Part shown: in pieces, positions 1-11,995 of the stretch | How positions within the stretch are numbered: the stretch's first letter is position 1 | Layout of the letters: each line of letters opens with the position of its first letter | Source of the DNA: Ichthyophis bannanicus | Lineage: Eukaryota > Chordata > Amphibia > Gymnophiona > Ichthyophiidae | Direction of reading: 5' to 3' | NCBI GenBank assembly: GCA_033557465.1 | Contig: CM066033.1 | Location: 1,300,507,022-1,300,571,021, forward strand | DNA length: 64,000 bases | Made by a program: the position numbers and the translations under genes | The notes under the pieces: model-generated | What the model was told of the DNA's origin: nothing | Database searches by the model: none | The model's input: the letters and a program-made list of their open reading frames with translations, nothing else

Positions 1-1059
1 ACATGTTTTAAATAAATAAATGTGGAGAAAAGGAACCTGGAGATTAGATATGGATTAAGGGGTAGAAGAAAGAGACTCGGGAATCGGAACAAGGGCTCTG
101 AGAATGGGTGAGGATTTGAGGAGACGGTGAGGACTTTGCATTTATCTAAGGCGTATGAATGGGGAGGTGTTAGTCTGTGCTGGAAGGATATGAATGGGGG
201 ACGTGAGATAGGTGTAAGAGAAGGAGGCTAAATGATAAAGAGGAATTGAAAACTGAGGGACATAGAGGGCTGGGGAGCGAGTAAGGTGATGGAAATTGAG
301 TTGCCAGATTATTCCACAATTTCCAGCCCAAAGACCACTGCAAACTAGCCCGAAATAGTAATTCCCACTTTGGCCATGCCTCCTGACGCCAGCAAGTGAC
401 ATCATGGCTCCCTTTAATGGAGGCATGCCCCCCCCCTCCAGTGATGTCATGGTGCACTTAGGAAAGGAGGGGAGGTTGCCACTCACCCTGCAGCATCCCA
501 TTAGCTAGCACTCCAATTTGACCAATGAGATGCAGCCAAGGACTGACATCATACCAAACATGGATGATACTGGCTGGATTTCGGGGCGGGGTGGGGTTGG
601 TTTTATTTCTGTGTTTTTCTCACCCAAAGCAGGCACAGGTAATGGCCCAGAAAAAACGTAACCTGCAATTTGTTTTCATAGCCTGGGCAAAAAAGTCACC
701 TAATTAGACGAGAAAACCGTGGAAATGGCAACAGTGATGGAAATGGACATGGAGGAGGTAGAAGGCAATGGAGGGTAAAGGGAGACTGGATGGAGGGTCA
801 TAAACAGATGAAAGGGTCTGGAAGGAAGGGAAGGTATAAACAATAGTGATGAAGATAGCATTTGTGAGGCATGAGAAAAATAGTATGGAGGGTGGAAACG
901 GTGTAATGAGGCATGAGAGGGAGTGATTAAAGTGAATGAGAGATTCAGGAGGGGGTTGGGAGAATGAGAGGATGAAATAAAGCTGATAGAGGGAGATACA
1001 GGGCTGAAAGATGATAGATAAAGAAAAAATTGGCCTCAACATATTTTATATACTACAGT
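1..1059. other. no gene recognised; purine-rich DNA
   Basis: The first about 20 bases resemble the A/T-rich 3' tail of an L2-type element cut by the window edge. The rest is rich in GGA/GAA runs, with a short C run near 430. The open frames here are low-complexity and show no recognisable domain. I see no gene and cannot assign a repeat family. Confidence 0.5.
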
Positions 1060-1470
1060 ACTTTATCTTAAGTCAAAGCGGTTAATATAGAAGTAGTAAC
1101 ATAAACTTAAGAGAATTGGGTCTTAGATGGAACTAAGGTGGGATACATGTAACTTGGAATAACAGGGAAGGGGTTTAAACATGTCAAGAACCTGTTTAGC
1201 TACATGGTGTTTGTAGAGTATTGTGCTAATCGTTTGTGTCAGGTCCAGAGTATTCAATGAAGAGGTCTGCTTGAGTCTCTTTCAAAGATCCTGTACCGTT
1301 TTAGCTGATCTTAAGGGTTCGGGAAGAAAGTTCCAGATTGAGGCTGCGACTAGGGTAAAAGCTCTATTGCACGTTAGTTGGTTGCAGTTTGTTTAAGTAG
1401 TAGGATGAGAGTAGGTTCTGTTTGAGACATCTTCTTGATCTAGTTTCCGGGCCTTTGTTTATTAGGATCT

Positions 1471-1776
1471 TCAGCCTGGAAACTGGCTGGTTTGTAGTAT
1501 CTTGAAAATAGTGATGATGACTGCGTATTTTGATCTAAGTGGTATTGGTAGCCAGTGAAGGTTCTTTAGTATAGGCGTAATGTGGTCAAATCTGGATTCG
1601 CCTGTTATTATTCTGGCGACAGTATTTTGTGCTATATGCAGAGGATATAATTCATGTTTTGGGAGGCCTTGATAAAGGATGTTGCAGTAGTCTAGGTGGG
1701 GTGTTATGATGGCCTGGAAAACAGATCTAAAATCATTAGACTCCAGTGCTGGGCGCAGGTTTTGTAATGTTCTCAT
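1471..1776 (-). pseudogene. L2-type ORF2 C-terminal fragment
   Basis: This open frame of about 100 codons covers the post-palm region of an L2-clade reverse transcriptase. The signature is HLDYCN...GLP, then AARIITGESRFDHITPILKN, then LHWLPIPLR, the typical L2 connection segment. Downstream on the minus strand, to about 1300, the weak block WNFLPEPLR continues the C-terminus past stops. It is a relic with no independent function. Confidence 0.8.
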
Positions 1777-1787
1777 CTAGTGGTATG

Positions 1788-2147
1788 CTAAGAACATAAG
1801 ATATGCCATACTGGGTCAGACCAAGGTCCATCAAGCCCAGTATCCTGTTTCCAACAGTGGCCAATCTAGGTCATACGTACCTAGCAGTATCCCCAAGAGA
1901 CACAGGTTCCACAGTGCTTGTATTGGTTCAAGCATTGATATCCTGGGTCCCTTTTTAATAATGGTTTATGGACCTTTCCTCCAGGAACTTGTCCAAACCT
2001 TTTTTAAACCCAGCTACACTAACAGCTCTTACTGCATCCTCCAGTAACAAATTCCAGAGTTTGATTACACGTTGAGTGAAAAAATATTTTCTCTTATTTG
2101 TCTTAAATAGTTTACCCTGTAGCTTCATTACATGTCCCTAGTCCTAG
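1788..2147 (-). mobile_element. CR1 family A, 3' end fragment
   Basis: On the minus strand this gives the last about 50 codons of CR1 ORF2 ([17 protein letters not shown]...-like, then [22 protein letters not shown]) followed by the short 3' UTR that ends in the motif read on + as ACATAAGATATGCCATACTG. It is the same family as the long + copy at 6475-9793. It interrupts the L2-type element around it. Confidence 0.85.
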
Positions 2148-4082
2148 ATGCTGTGTTAGCTGTTCTTTTGATATGTGATAGCATATTTAGGTTCTGATTA
2201 AGTGTGGTACTCTGATATTTAACTTCTGTTTTAACTGTTAACTCCATGTGATTCTTATCTTTATTGGGGGTGTCAAGGATGAGTCCCTTGTTATGTGGAG
2301 CATTCTGATTTATTGTGGTTTACTGAGAGTTTCAGGTTTGTGAGGCATGGTGTGATTGCATTGAAACAGGCTGTGATGGTTGTGTAGTCGTGAGCTTTTG
2401 TAGAGAATGGGGTGTCGATCATAATGTTGTCAACATATATGAGGTATAGAATGTGGTGTTTTCTTAGTATTGCATATATTGGTTGTATGTAGATGTTAAA
2501 GAGGAAGGCGGACAGTGCAGACCCCTGAGGTACACAATGACGTTGTTTGAAAGGGCATGATGTGAGTGTGCTGACTTTGATTTGCTGTTGATGGTCAGTT
2601 AGATATGATTTAAACTAGTGTTGTGTTTTGGAGGCCAACTTCTGTAGTCTGGTTATGAGAGTGTGATGGTTTATGGAGTCGAATGTGGCAGAAATGTCTA
2701 GGAATATCACGATGAAACCTTGCCCAGATTTTTCAGTTCTTCTGATTAATGTGTCAGATTTGTGAATAGCGTCTCAACACTGTGGTATGGACGGAAGCCA
2801 TGCTGGTGATGATCTAGGGGTGCGTGAGTATTCATGTGTTCTTTGAGCTGATGCTGCACAGCCTTTTCTATTTTGGCAGTGAAGGGGGATGTTGAAATGG
2901 GTTGAGTGATGATTTCTTTAGTATTGGTCTGATCAAAGCTTTCTTGAGAGAAGGGGCATGTAGCCTTGAGAGAGTGAGGCATGAACGATTCTTTGGATTA
3001 CTGGGGATAATTCAGCTTTTGATGTCTTAATCCACGACACTGGGCATGGGTCTAATGGAGATGTGGTGGTGTTAGTATTGGAAATAATGTTGACAAGTTC
3101 CTCCATTGATAAAATCTTGAATGTGTCATATCTGTGGACATAGTTTGCATGATGGTTGGGCCGTGTGTAGTAACGGTGTTGGGATGGGTTGGCTTGAACT
3201 TGCTGTGAAGATAGTCATCCATTGCTTGTAGGTTAAGACTTGCATCGGTACTGAGGTTAGAGATTTGAGTGGGGTCTTTTGTGAGCGAAGTTGCAATGGA
3301 GAATAGCTCTCTGGGACTGCTAAGTGATTTCATTATGATATTTGAGTAATATTCCTTTCTACATTTATTTATTAGTAAGGTGTACTCCTTTGCTTAGTAA
3401 AGTATTCATCCCTGAGGGTGGTGTCTTTTGTTCTTCTACATGTCCTTTCGAGTTGCCTGAGTTTTCGTTTTAGTTCCTTTACTTCGTTGGAGTACCAGAG
3501 GGCTTGTTAGTGGTTAATGGTTGTGTTATTGTTTTTTTGTGATGGGGCAATAACAGCAGAGGCTATTGTATTCCAGTTTTGGATCAGGTGATCTAGATCA
3601 GGTGTTTCCATATCAAAGTGCAGACATACCTCTTTTAGGAGGGACTTCTTTTCATATAGTTTAAAGCAATGCTTGTTGTTATGTTGGTGTGCATCTTTGT
3701 GATTGTAGATGCTTTGTGGCAGTGTAAAGGTGCATGATTGGACCAGGCAACTGGGGAGATGTCTGGCATCAGTTGGGGGAGATCACTTATTAAGTGACAA
3801 GGGGCAAAAACAAGGTCTAGGGTCCTTTATGAGTTGTTTTAGTTGGAGGGCTTCCATCCTGTTGAGGAAATAGAGCGCTTGTTTTTGAGAAGTGGAGGTT
3901 AGGTTCAGGCCACCTAGTAGGAAAAGTGGTTTGTTTGAAGCTGTGTGTGAGCATGTCTCTTCAAGTAATATGGATGGGCCATCTGCTTTGGCGTTCTGTA
4001 CACTGTAGGTTAGGCATAGGGTAAAGTTTTCATTTGAGGTTGTGAGGATGTCTAGGATATCCGTGGAGCTGTTTGTAATTAG

Positions 4083-6472
4083 TAACATAGTAAATGACGG
4101 CAGATAAAGACCAGCATGGTCCATCCAGTCTGCCCAGCAAATATACGGCAAGAGTAGGTGCACCCATCGCTCCGTACAGGCTACCCCTCCCCATGTCTTT
4201 GTTTAGGGGTGGACCCACCACTCCATGTAGGACACCCCTATTTGTTGAGAAGTTAGATGGTTCAGTTTATTTTGTTTTTATCCTGTTGCTATAAAGGGAT
4301 CTGCAGTGCTTATCCCATGCTGTTTTGAATTCCGTCACCTTGTTTGCCCCCACCACTTCCATCGGGAGAGCATTCCAAGCATCCACCACCCTTTCAGTGA
4401 AAAAATATTTCCTGACATTGCCTTTCAATTTTCCACCTTGCAGCTTCATGTTATGCCCTCTAGTTTTGCAGCTTCCCCGTCTTTGGAAGAGGCTTGTTTG
4501 TTCATCGTTCCTCTTTAAGTATTTAAAGGTCTGAATCATATCTCCCCTGTCCCTCCTCTCTTCCAAAGTGTACATATTTAGGTCTTCAAGTCTCTTCTCA
4601 TAGGGTTTCTTACGCAGGCTCCAAATCATTTTGGTCACCTTCCTCTAAACAGTTTCCAGTCTTTTTACATCTTTTGCAAGATATGGTCTCCAAAACTGAA
4701 CACAGTATTTCAAGTGAGGCCTCACCAGTGACCTGTACAGTGGCATAAGTACCTCTTCCTTTCTGCTGGTAATCCCTCTTTGTATGCAGCCCAGCATCCT
4801 CCTGGCTTTTGCCATCGCCTTGTCACACTGTTTTGCCACCTTGAGATCATCAGAGATAATCACACCAAGGTCTTTCTCCTGAACCATGCACACCAACCTC
4901 TCGCCCCCTATTGCGTACATTTCCCTTGGATTTCTGCTACTTAAGTGCATGACACTGCACCTTTTCGCATTAAATCGTAATTGCCAAGCATTAGACCATT
5001 CTTCCAGCTTTTCTAGATCTTTCCTCATGTTATCCACTCCCTCAGGGGAGTCCACTCTGTTGCAAATTTTTGTGTCATCTGCAAAAAGACTTTTCCATTC
5101 AGTCCTTCAGCAATATCCCTCACAAATATATTGAACAGTGCCGGGCCCAGGACCGAACCCTGGAGCACCCTGCTAATCACCTTCCTTTCATCCGAGTGAG
5201 CTCCATGTACCATCACCGTCTGTCGTCTGTCAGTCAACCAATTTGTAATCCAGTTCACCATCTTGGGACCCATCCCCAAGCTACTGTTTGTTGACAAGCC
5301 TCCTATGAGGAACAGTATCAAAGGCTTTGCTGAAATCCAGGTAGATGACATCCATCGCATGCCCCTGATCTAGTTCCTTGGTCACCCAATCAAAGAATTC
5401 AACCAGATTTGTTTGGCAAGAACGTCCTTCAGTAAAACCATGTTGCCTCGGATCTTGCAACCTGTTGGTTTTGAGAAAGGTCACTATTCGCTCTTTCAGG
5501 AGCGTCTCCATTACTTTTCCCGCCACCGAGGTAAGGCTCACGGGTCTGTAGTTTGACACTTCTTCCCTGTTACCACTTTTGTGTAGAGGTACGACATCAG
5601 CCATTCTCCAGTCCTGAGGAACCTCTCCTGTTTCCAAGGATCTGTTGAATACATCCTTTAACGGCCCTGCAAGAACCTCTCTGAGCTCTTTCAGTATCCT
5701 GGGATGTATCCCATCTGGTCCCATGGCTTTGTCCACTTTCAGTTTAGCAAGTTGTTCCAACACCTCATCTTCTGTGAATGGTGTGGTATCTACTTCATTC
5801 CCATTTTTATATTTGGGAGTCACAGCTGGTCCATCTCCAGGATTTTCTTTAGTAAAAACAGAGCAGAAGTATTTGTTAGAAATTTCGCTTTTTCTATGTC
5901 ACTTTCCACGAGTCCTTTCCCAGCACTTCTGAGTCCTGCAATTCCAACTCTGATCTTCTTCCTTTCTCGAATATACCTGAAGAAAGTTTTGTCGCCACCC
6001 TTAACATCTTTAGCCATCTTTTCCTCAGCTTTTGATTTTGCTATCCTTATTTCTCTTTTTGATTCTTTGAGTTTGATCCTGTATTCATTTCTGTGTTCTT
6101 CGGTTTGCAAGCTTTTGAATTTTACGAAAGCTGTGTTTTTTGCCTTTATTTTAGCAGCCACTTCTTTGGAAAACCAAATAGGTTTCCTTCTCCTCTTGTT
6201 TTTATTTACTTTTTTACATATTTATCTGTTGCCCCTTTTATTGCCACCTTTAGTTTAGCCGATTGCAATTCCATTTCCCTTATCTCCTTCCTCCCTGTCA
6301 TCTCCTCCTTTAGGCACTCAGCCATTTTCTTGAAGTCAGTGTTTTTGAAGTTTAGGACTTTGAGCTTGCTATGTTTGGCCTGTACCTTGGCTTTTATCTC
6401 AAACCACACCGTTTGATGATCACTGTTGCTCACAGGGGCACTCACACAGACATTTGACACGCTGGGGAACAT
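4083..6472 (-). mobile_element. CR1 family B LINE, 5'-truncated
   Basis: The minus-strand copy covers the end of the endonuclease (SNSDHQTVWFEI), the linker, the whole reverse transcriptase, the C-terminal block and a family-specific 3' UTR ending at 4083. The 3' UTR reads on + as CATAGTAAATGACGGCAGAT and recurs at 14023, 17746 and 30405. It abuts the 5' end of a head-to-head + strand CR1-A copy at 6475. Confidence 0.88.
4267..6472 (-). pseudogene. CR1-B ORF2 (endonuclease end, RT, C-terminus), frameshifted
   Basis: In order on the minus strand: endonuclease tail (6472-6206), linker (6161-5820), RT fingers and palm (5823-5281: KAMGPDGIHPRILKEL, NYRPVSLTSVAGK, QHGFTEGRSCQTNL, VIYLDFSKAFDTVPH), second half of the palm (5360-5025: RVLQGSVLGPALFNIF), thumb (5055-4645: WQLRFNAKRCSVMH, RPHLKYCVQFWRPYL), and C-terminal block (4638-4267: TRGHNMKLQGGKL, YFFTERVVDAWNALP). 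At least four frame changes separate these. One falls at the catalytic box: near 5085 the frame reads FLQMTQKF where the +1 frame would give the FADDTK motif. The enzyme is therefore inactive. It would have primed reverse transcription at a nicked chromosomal target. Confidence 0.85.
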
Positions 6473-6740
6473 TCTGGGGAAAGGAGGGGCTCTTCCGAAG
6501 GGGTGGGCTTCACCTTAACTGGGATGGAACCAGGCTGCTGGCATTAACCTTTAAAAATGAGATAGAGCAGCTTTTAAACTAGATAATAGGGGAAAGCTGA
6601 CTGTCACCCAAGAGTGGATGGTTCGGAAGAATGTATCCTTGAAGGATACTACCAAAAGCAGAGAGGTTCCAAAAAAGATTAAAGTAGCCCAAATGCCCTC
6701 GAGTATGGAGCAGATAGAGCTTAAAGATCCCAAATTAATA

Positions 6741-9700
6741 TGAATAAAATACAGTCTCTAAAATGCTGGAATGCAAATGCTAGAAGTCTAAAAAATAAGA
6801 TGGGAGAGTTAGAATATATAGCACTAAATGAAAGGTTAGATATGATTGGAATATCAGAGACATGGTGGAAGGAGGACAACCAGTGGGACACTGATATCTG
6901 GGTAAAAACTATATCGTAATGATAGAGCTGATCAAATTGTTGGAGGGGTTGCGCTCTATGTTAGAGAGGGCATTGAGTCAGAAAGGATTAAAGTTTTGCA
7001 GGAAACAAAATTTGCTGTAGAATCTCTATGGATTGAAATTCCATGTAAAAAGGGGAAGGCGATGGCAGTGGGGGTGTACTATCGACCGCCTGGCCAGAAT
7101 GAACAAATGGATGATGAAATGCTCAAAGAAATCAAGGAAGCTAACAAAAGTTACAGCGCAGTAATAATAATGGGTGATTTCAATTACCCCGGTATTGACT
7201 GGGTCAGTGTCATGGCAGGACATGCTAGGGAGAAAAAGTTCCTAGATGAAATAAATGACTGCTTCTTGGAGCAGCTGGTTCATGAACTGACCAGAGGGAA
7301 AGCCATATTAGACCTAGTCCTTAGTGGAACACCAGATCTGGTGCAAGAGATAAGGGTGTTGGGGCCACTTGGCAATAGTGATCATAGCATGATCGCCTTT
7401 GATTTAATTAGTGGAGGAGGGATAGTAAGGAAATCCACAGTACTACCTTTTAACTTTAGAAAGGGAGACTATGATAAAATGAGGAAAATAGTTAAGAAAA
7501 AGCTAAAAGGAGCAGTTGCAAAGGTTAAAGACTTACATCAAGCTTGGGTGTTGTTGAAAACTACTATCTTGGAAGCCCAGACCAGCTGTATTCCACGCTT
7601 TAAGAAAAGTGGAAGGAATTCCAAAAAACTGCCAGCATGGTTTAAAGGTGAGGTCAGAGAGGCTGTTGCCAAAAAAGCATCTTTTAGTTAATGGAAAAAA
7701 GAGCCAAACAACGAAACCTGGAAACAGCACAAGCACTGGCAAGTCAAATGCAAGGCATTGATAAGGCAGGCAAAAGGAGAATTTGAGAAGAAGTTTGCTG
7801 CGGAAGCAAAAACGTGAAATAAAGACTTTTGTAGCAAAATACCTGTGAGATAGTCAGTTGGTCCATTACATGATGGTCCATTACGACAAAAATACCAAAC
7901 AGTATCCTATCCCATTACACTTCCTATGTATATAGTTTACCCTGTTCTCCAAGTTCCATTTCCTGTTAAATGTAATGACCAGACATATGTAAGTTGTCGG
8001 ATGTTTCTGTTCCATGTAAACCGCGCTGATGGCAAATAGTGCGGTATATAAGAAATGTTAATAAATAAATAATAATAATAAATAAATAAATAGAGGGGTT
8101 AAAGGGGCACTAAGAGGTGACAAGGCGATAGCGGAGAGACTGAATGAATTCTTTGCTTTGGTCTTTACTGAGGAAGATGTAGGGATGTTACCCATGACTG
8201 AAGTGGTATTTAAAGGTGCGGAAGAAGTGAAGGAAATATCGATACATCGGGAAGATGTATTACAACTATTAGATAAACTGAAGAGTAGCAAATCACCTGG
8301 GCTGGATGGTATACATCCAAGGGTGTTGAAAGAACTGAAATATGAGATTGCAGACCTGCTATTAGTAATCTGTGAACTATGATTAAAATCATCTCTAATA
8401 CCTGAAGATCTGAGGATCGCCAATGTAACACCAGTTTTTAAAAAGGGTTCCAGAGGTGATCTGGGAAACTACAGACTGGTGAGCCTGACGTCAGTACCGG
8501 GAAAAATGGTAGAAACCATCATAAAGAATAAAATTACTCATCATGTAGATAGTCATGGCCTAATGGGAGACAGCCAACATGGCTTTAGACAAGGAAGATC
8601 TTGTCTTACTAATCTGTTATGTTTTTTTGAAGGAGTGAATAAACAGGTGGACAAAGGCGAGTCGGTTGATATAGTGTATATGGACTTTCAGAAAGCCTTT
8701 GACAAGGTCCCTCATCAGAGACTTTTGGCAAAACTAAAGAGTCATGGGATAGGAGGCAGTGTGCTATTGTGGATCAGGAATTGGTTAAAAGATAGAAAGC
8801 AGAGGGTAGGGCTAAATGGCCAATTTTCCCAATGGAGAAAGATGAATAGTGGTGTACCCTAGGGATCTGTGCTGGGTCTGCTGCTTTTTGACATATTCAT
8901 AAATGACCTGGAAAGTGGAATAACGAGTGAGGTTATGAAATTTGTAGATGACACAAAACTATTTAAAATTTTTAAAACCCAAGAGGATTGTGGAAAATTG
9001 CAAGAGGATCTTGATAAATTGGAAGACTGGGCATCAAAATGGCAGATGAAATTTAATGTGGACAAGTGCAAAGTCATGCACCTATGGAAGAACAACCCAA
9101 ACTATGGTTACACGATGCAAGGTTCCACATTAGGAACCACCACCCAGGAAAAAGATTTAGGCGTCATTGTGGATAACATGTTAAAACCCTCGGCCCAGTG
9201 TGCAGCGGCGGCCAAGAGAGCAAATAGAATGCTAGGTATCATAAGGAAAGGATTGGAAATTAAAACAAAAGATATTATAATGCCTCTATATCGTTCCATG
9301 ATGAGACCGCACCTTGAATATTGTGTGCAATTCTGGTCGCCGTATCTTAAAAAGGATATAGCGTTTTTAGAAAAGATTCAGAGAAGAGCCACCAAAATGG
9401 TAAAAGGGGATGGAAGGATACTCCTATGAAGAAAGGCTAAAAAGGTTAGGGCTGTTTAACGTGGAAAAGAGACGGCTGAGGGGAAATATGATAGAAGTCT
9501 ATAAATTAATGAACGGAGTGGAACGGGTAAACGTAGATCGATTGTTTACATTATCAGAATATAGAAAGACTAGGGGACATGCAATGAAGCTACAGGGTAA
9601 ACTATTTAAGACTAATAAAAGAAAATATTTTTTCACTCAACGTGTAATCAAACTCTGGAACTTGTTACCGGAGAATGTAGTAAAGGCTGTTAGTGTAGCT

Positions 9701-9757
9701 GGGTTTAAAAAAGGTTTGGACAAGTTCCTGGAGGAAAGGTCCATAAACCATTATTAA
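6741..9757 (+). pseudogene. CR1-A ORF2 (endonuclease, RT, C-terminal block), degraded
   Basis: The N-terminal endonuclease begins near 6741 (WNANARSLKNKMGELE, MIGISETWWKEDN) and continues in the frame from 6996 (GVYYRPPG, IIMGDFNYPGIDW, ILDLVLSGTP, NSDHSMIAFDL), so the N, E, D and H positions of an APE-type nuclease are recognisable. The RT starts at 8158 (SPGLDGIHPRVLKEL), stops at 8382, and runs through 8479-8862 (SLTSVPGKMVETI, QHGFRQGRSCLTNL, YMDFQKAFDKVPHQRL). A second stop lies at 8860, then comes the palm at 8869-9429. The catalytic box reads FVDDTK instead of FADD. The C-terminal block is 9410-9757 in a third frame. Two stops and at least three frameshifts make it a dead copy. Confidence 0.87.
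7860..8093 (+). mobile_element. L2-tailed short element (SINE-like 3' part) inserted in CR1-A
   Basis: The 3' part carries the L2-type terminal hairpin TGTAAACCGCGCTGAT...GTGCGGTATATAA followed by (AATA)n at about 8060-8093. CR1-A coding sequence resumes at once after the tail (GVKGALRGDKAIAERLNEFF), so this is a nested insertion. No clear tRNA-like head is visible, so it may be a truncated SINE or an L2 3' end. Confidence 0.65.
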
Positions 9758-9794
9758 GAAGGGACCCAGGATATCAATGCTTGACCCAGTACAA

Positions 9795-10735
9795 GCATTT
9801 ATTTATTATTTTATTTAGCGTATATTTGTATCCCGCTGCTTCCATTGATCAGCAGCGGTTGTTACACATGGTAAGGTTGGCTGTACCAGCCAGAATTATG
9901 GATGCATACAATGTGATTAGGGAGGGGAGGTAGAACACAGCAAAAACATGGGGTTACAGGGTTACAGTTGATTTATGTTAAGGGTTCACACAGTGTACTT
10001 ATATACATATTTACAAGTGACTGATTGTTAGGACTTTACATAGGATCCTTATATACATATTTACACACAGCTGAGTGAAATTCACGAGGTTAAGTTGTAG
10101 TGTGATTGGAAGAGGTGTGTCTTAAGATTTTTTCTGAAATCTTTCAGATCACAGATTTCACGCAGTTCGCTTGGCAATCGGTTCCAGAGTGCAGGAGCCA
10201 TAAATGAGAAGGCTCTGTTACTGGTACATGTTCCCTGTAAAATAGTTATCTCCAAGTTATAATACCCTGTTCAATGTAATTTCAGTTTGTTCAATGTAAA
10301 CCGCACTGATGCAGAATAGCGCGGTATATAAGAGAATGTAAATAAATAAATAAATTAACCTTTGTGAAGGACTTCGGGAGGCAGAGGGTATTGAGGTTCG
10401 CTGTTCTTCTACTTCTGTTGTTGGGTAGATTGGATATCAAGCTGTTGAGATGAGAGGGCGCTACATTATGGATGAGTTTGAAAGTAGTGACTAAAATTTT
10501 GTATTGAATGCGGGCCGTGATGGGGAGCCAATGAAGCTCAATTAGGGTGGGTGTAATGTGGTCAGAGAGTCTTTTTTGCATAATGATTCTGGCAGCAACG
10601 GTTTGTGCCATTTGTAGAATATTTGTAGTTTTCCTTGGCAGGCCTTGCAGTATGGCATTGCAGTAGTCTAGGTGTGGAATGATGAGGGCTTGAGCGACAG
10701 ATCTAAAGTCAGAATGATCTAAAGCATTGTGGAAC
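9795..10735 (-). mobile_element. L2-type LINE 3' end, minus strand
   Basis: Minus-strand translation near 10611-10350 gives AARIIMQKRLSDHITPTLIELHWLPITARIQYKIL, the L2 connection segment, then the C-terminal region and a tail ending in an A/T-rich stretch at about 9798-9820. A + strand L2-tailed insert at about 10221-10348 splits it. The upstream end at about 10735 is cut by a CR1-C copy. Confidence 0.75.
10221..10348 (+). mobile_element. L2-tailed SINE 3' fragment
   Basis: It matches the last about 125 bases of the tRNA-derived SINE at 15797-16087: GTTCCCTGTAAAATAGTTAT, then the hairpin TGTAAACCGCACTGATG...GCGCGGTATATAAG, and an (AATA) tail. The tRNA-like head is missing. It interrupts the minus-strand L2-type copy. 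Confidence 0.75.
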
Positions 10736-10739
10736 CTGT

Positions 10740-11333
10740 GTCTTTGGTGAGCACTAAATCCAGCGTTGATCTTTCCCTGGTTGGGTTCATGACCATTTGT
10801 CTAAGTGATGCATCTTAGAGAGCATCTACAATTGTTTTGCTTCTTTCCAGATGTGCAGAAGGAGTAATCCAATCCACATCAGGTAGATTAAAGTCACCCA
10901 AAATGATCGCTTCCCCTTTTATGGCTATCTTGGCAATATCTATAATCAATTCGTTATCTATCTCTTCAATTTGAGTCGGAGGTCTGTAGACTACAGCAGT
11001 ATGGATGACAGTGCCATCTCCTCTTTCCAACGCAATCGAGAGCGCTTCTTATTTTCCCCATGTCCCCTGCATTTCAGTAGCTTTATTATTGCTTTTGACA
11101 TACAAGGCTACTCCGCCTCCTTTTCCATTTTCTCTGTCTCTTCTGAATAGATTATAGCCAGCTATGGCTATATCCCAATCATGCGATTCATTAAACCATG
11201 TTTCTGTAATTGCCACAATGTCCAAATCCATTTCCATCCTTAGGGCTTCCAGGTCTGGAACTTTGTTGGCTAAGCTTTGAGCATTTGTGCTCATTGCTTT
11301 CCAGCATTTACCTGGCTTGTGTGTATTTTGCAT
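10740..11333 (-). pseudogene. CR1-C ORF2 endonuclease domain
   Basis: The minus strand reads STNAQSLANKVPDLEALR, DIVAITETWFNES, GYNLFRRDRENGKGGGVALYV, then after a frame break at about 11045 VVYRPP, IILGDFNLPDVDW, and in a further frame STLDLVLTK near 10750. These are the successive blocks of a CR1 apurinic-type endonuclease, with the QS/N, ETW, DFN and LDLVL signatures. The domain would nick target DNA to start reverse transcription. It is broken by at least one frameshift and by truncation before the RT. Confidence 0.8.
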
Positions 11334-11439
11334 TGATTTTGTTCTGCCCAGATCTTCCCACTTGTTTTTGATGTGTGGTTTAAAAGTGTGGCTGTTTCTG
11401 ATGTTATTCTGCTTTTGCAGGGGGTGGTGTCCACATCTG

Positions 11440-11990
11440 TCACCCCCTTTTCCTAGTTAAATGAATATCCACATACTGCCTGAATTTTTCACTTAAGATT
11501 CTTTTCCCTGCGACAGAGAGATGTAGTCCATCAGCACAGTATAGTCTCTTGTTGGCCCATCTGTTTCCCCAGTCGCCAATAAGTCTGAATTCTTCTTGTT
11601 TGCACCAGGTCTTGAGCCATGTATTAAAGCTGTTAATGCAATGCAGCCGTTTTGTCCCCTTACCAAGAACAGGTAGAACCTCTGAGAATGCGACAGTGTT
11701 AACAATGGGCTTGAGTTTCTCTCCCAGAGATTGGAAGTCCTTTTGGACTGTAGAGGCACTGTTTCTAGCCAGGTCATTTGTGCCCAAGTGGATAACAACA
11801 TCAAGTTTGGAGTGTTCACTTTTTGCGCTAAGTGCTTCAACAACTTAGTTTGTATTCCTGCTGGCTGACGAGCCTGGTAGGCACATGACTATCTTCTCTC
11901 CTTTGAACTGTGTTTCCAAGTTGGTGCCTCTGATGATGGAGTCTCCAAGTAGTAGTAGTTTTCTGTTTGGTGAGGTTTTCTTCATATTTG
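11440..11990 (-). pseudogene. CR1-C ORF1, SGNH-hydrolase (esterase-like) domain
   Basis: Translation from 11990 downward gives LLLLGDSIIRG (block I with the candidate nucleophile Ser, codon near 11938), then LPGSSASRN, VIHLGTNDL (block III, GTND, near 11780), and CADGLHLSVAGK (block V with the Asp-His pair, near 11525). This is the SGNH fold described in ORF1 of some CR1 elements, where it is thought to help the ribonucleoprotein contact membranes or lipids. All catalytic blocks are present. One in-frame TAA near 11845 splits the frame, and the remaining open part ends at 11440. There is no ORF1 Zn-finger or coiled-coil start upstream, because the copy ends at about 11990. Confidence 0.78.
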
Positions 11991-11995
11991 ATGTT

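Larger units (their letters stand above)
1060..4080 (-). mobile_element. L2-type LINE, minus strand, 5'-truncated and split by a CR1 fragment
   Basis: Read on the minus strand, 4080 to 2150 gives endonuclease remains (a LGGLNLTST stretch near 3890, where a GDxN motif is expected), then reverse transcriptase fingers (PFTAKIEKAVQHQL; HQHGFRPYHSVETL near 2800-2970), then a damaged palm. The same element resumes at 1785 with the thumb and C-terminal region (HLDYCNILYQGLP, HITPILKNLHWLPIPLR) and ends near 1060. The separating piece, 1788-2147, is a CR1 3' end. The order matches the better L2-type copy at 54880-56862. There are many stops and frameshifts, so it is a dead copy. The upstream end abuts the 3' end of the CR1-B copy at 4083, which probably landed in it. 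Confidence 0.8.
6475..9793 (+). mobile_element. CR1 family A LINE, near-complete ORF2, interrupted by an L2-tailed insert
   Basis: The copy starts inside the end of ORF1 (GLHLNWDGTRLLA, the last block of the CR1 esterase domain), then runs through ORF2 endonuclease, RT and C-terminus to a short 3' UTR near 9793. A foreign segment at about 7860-8093 splits the linker. A minus-strand L2-type 3' end directly follows. It is the longest CR1-A copy in the window and the reference for the other fragments. Confidence 0.88.
10735..11990 (-). mobile_element. CR1 family C, 5' half with ORF1 esterase and ORF2 endonuclease
   Basis: This minus-strand piece preserves the usually lost 5' part of a CR1: the end of ORF1 (esterase-like) and the start of ORF2 (endonuclease), separated by about 100 bases. 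It lies between two minus-strand L2-type fragments (9795-10735 and 11996-12240) and may be inserted in one L2 copy. Confidence 0.78.
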
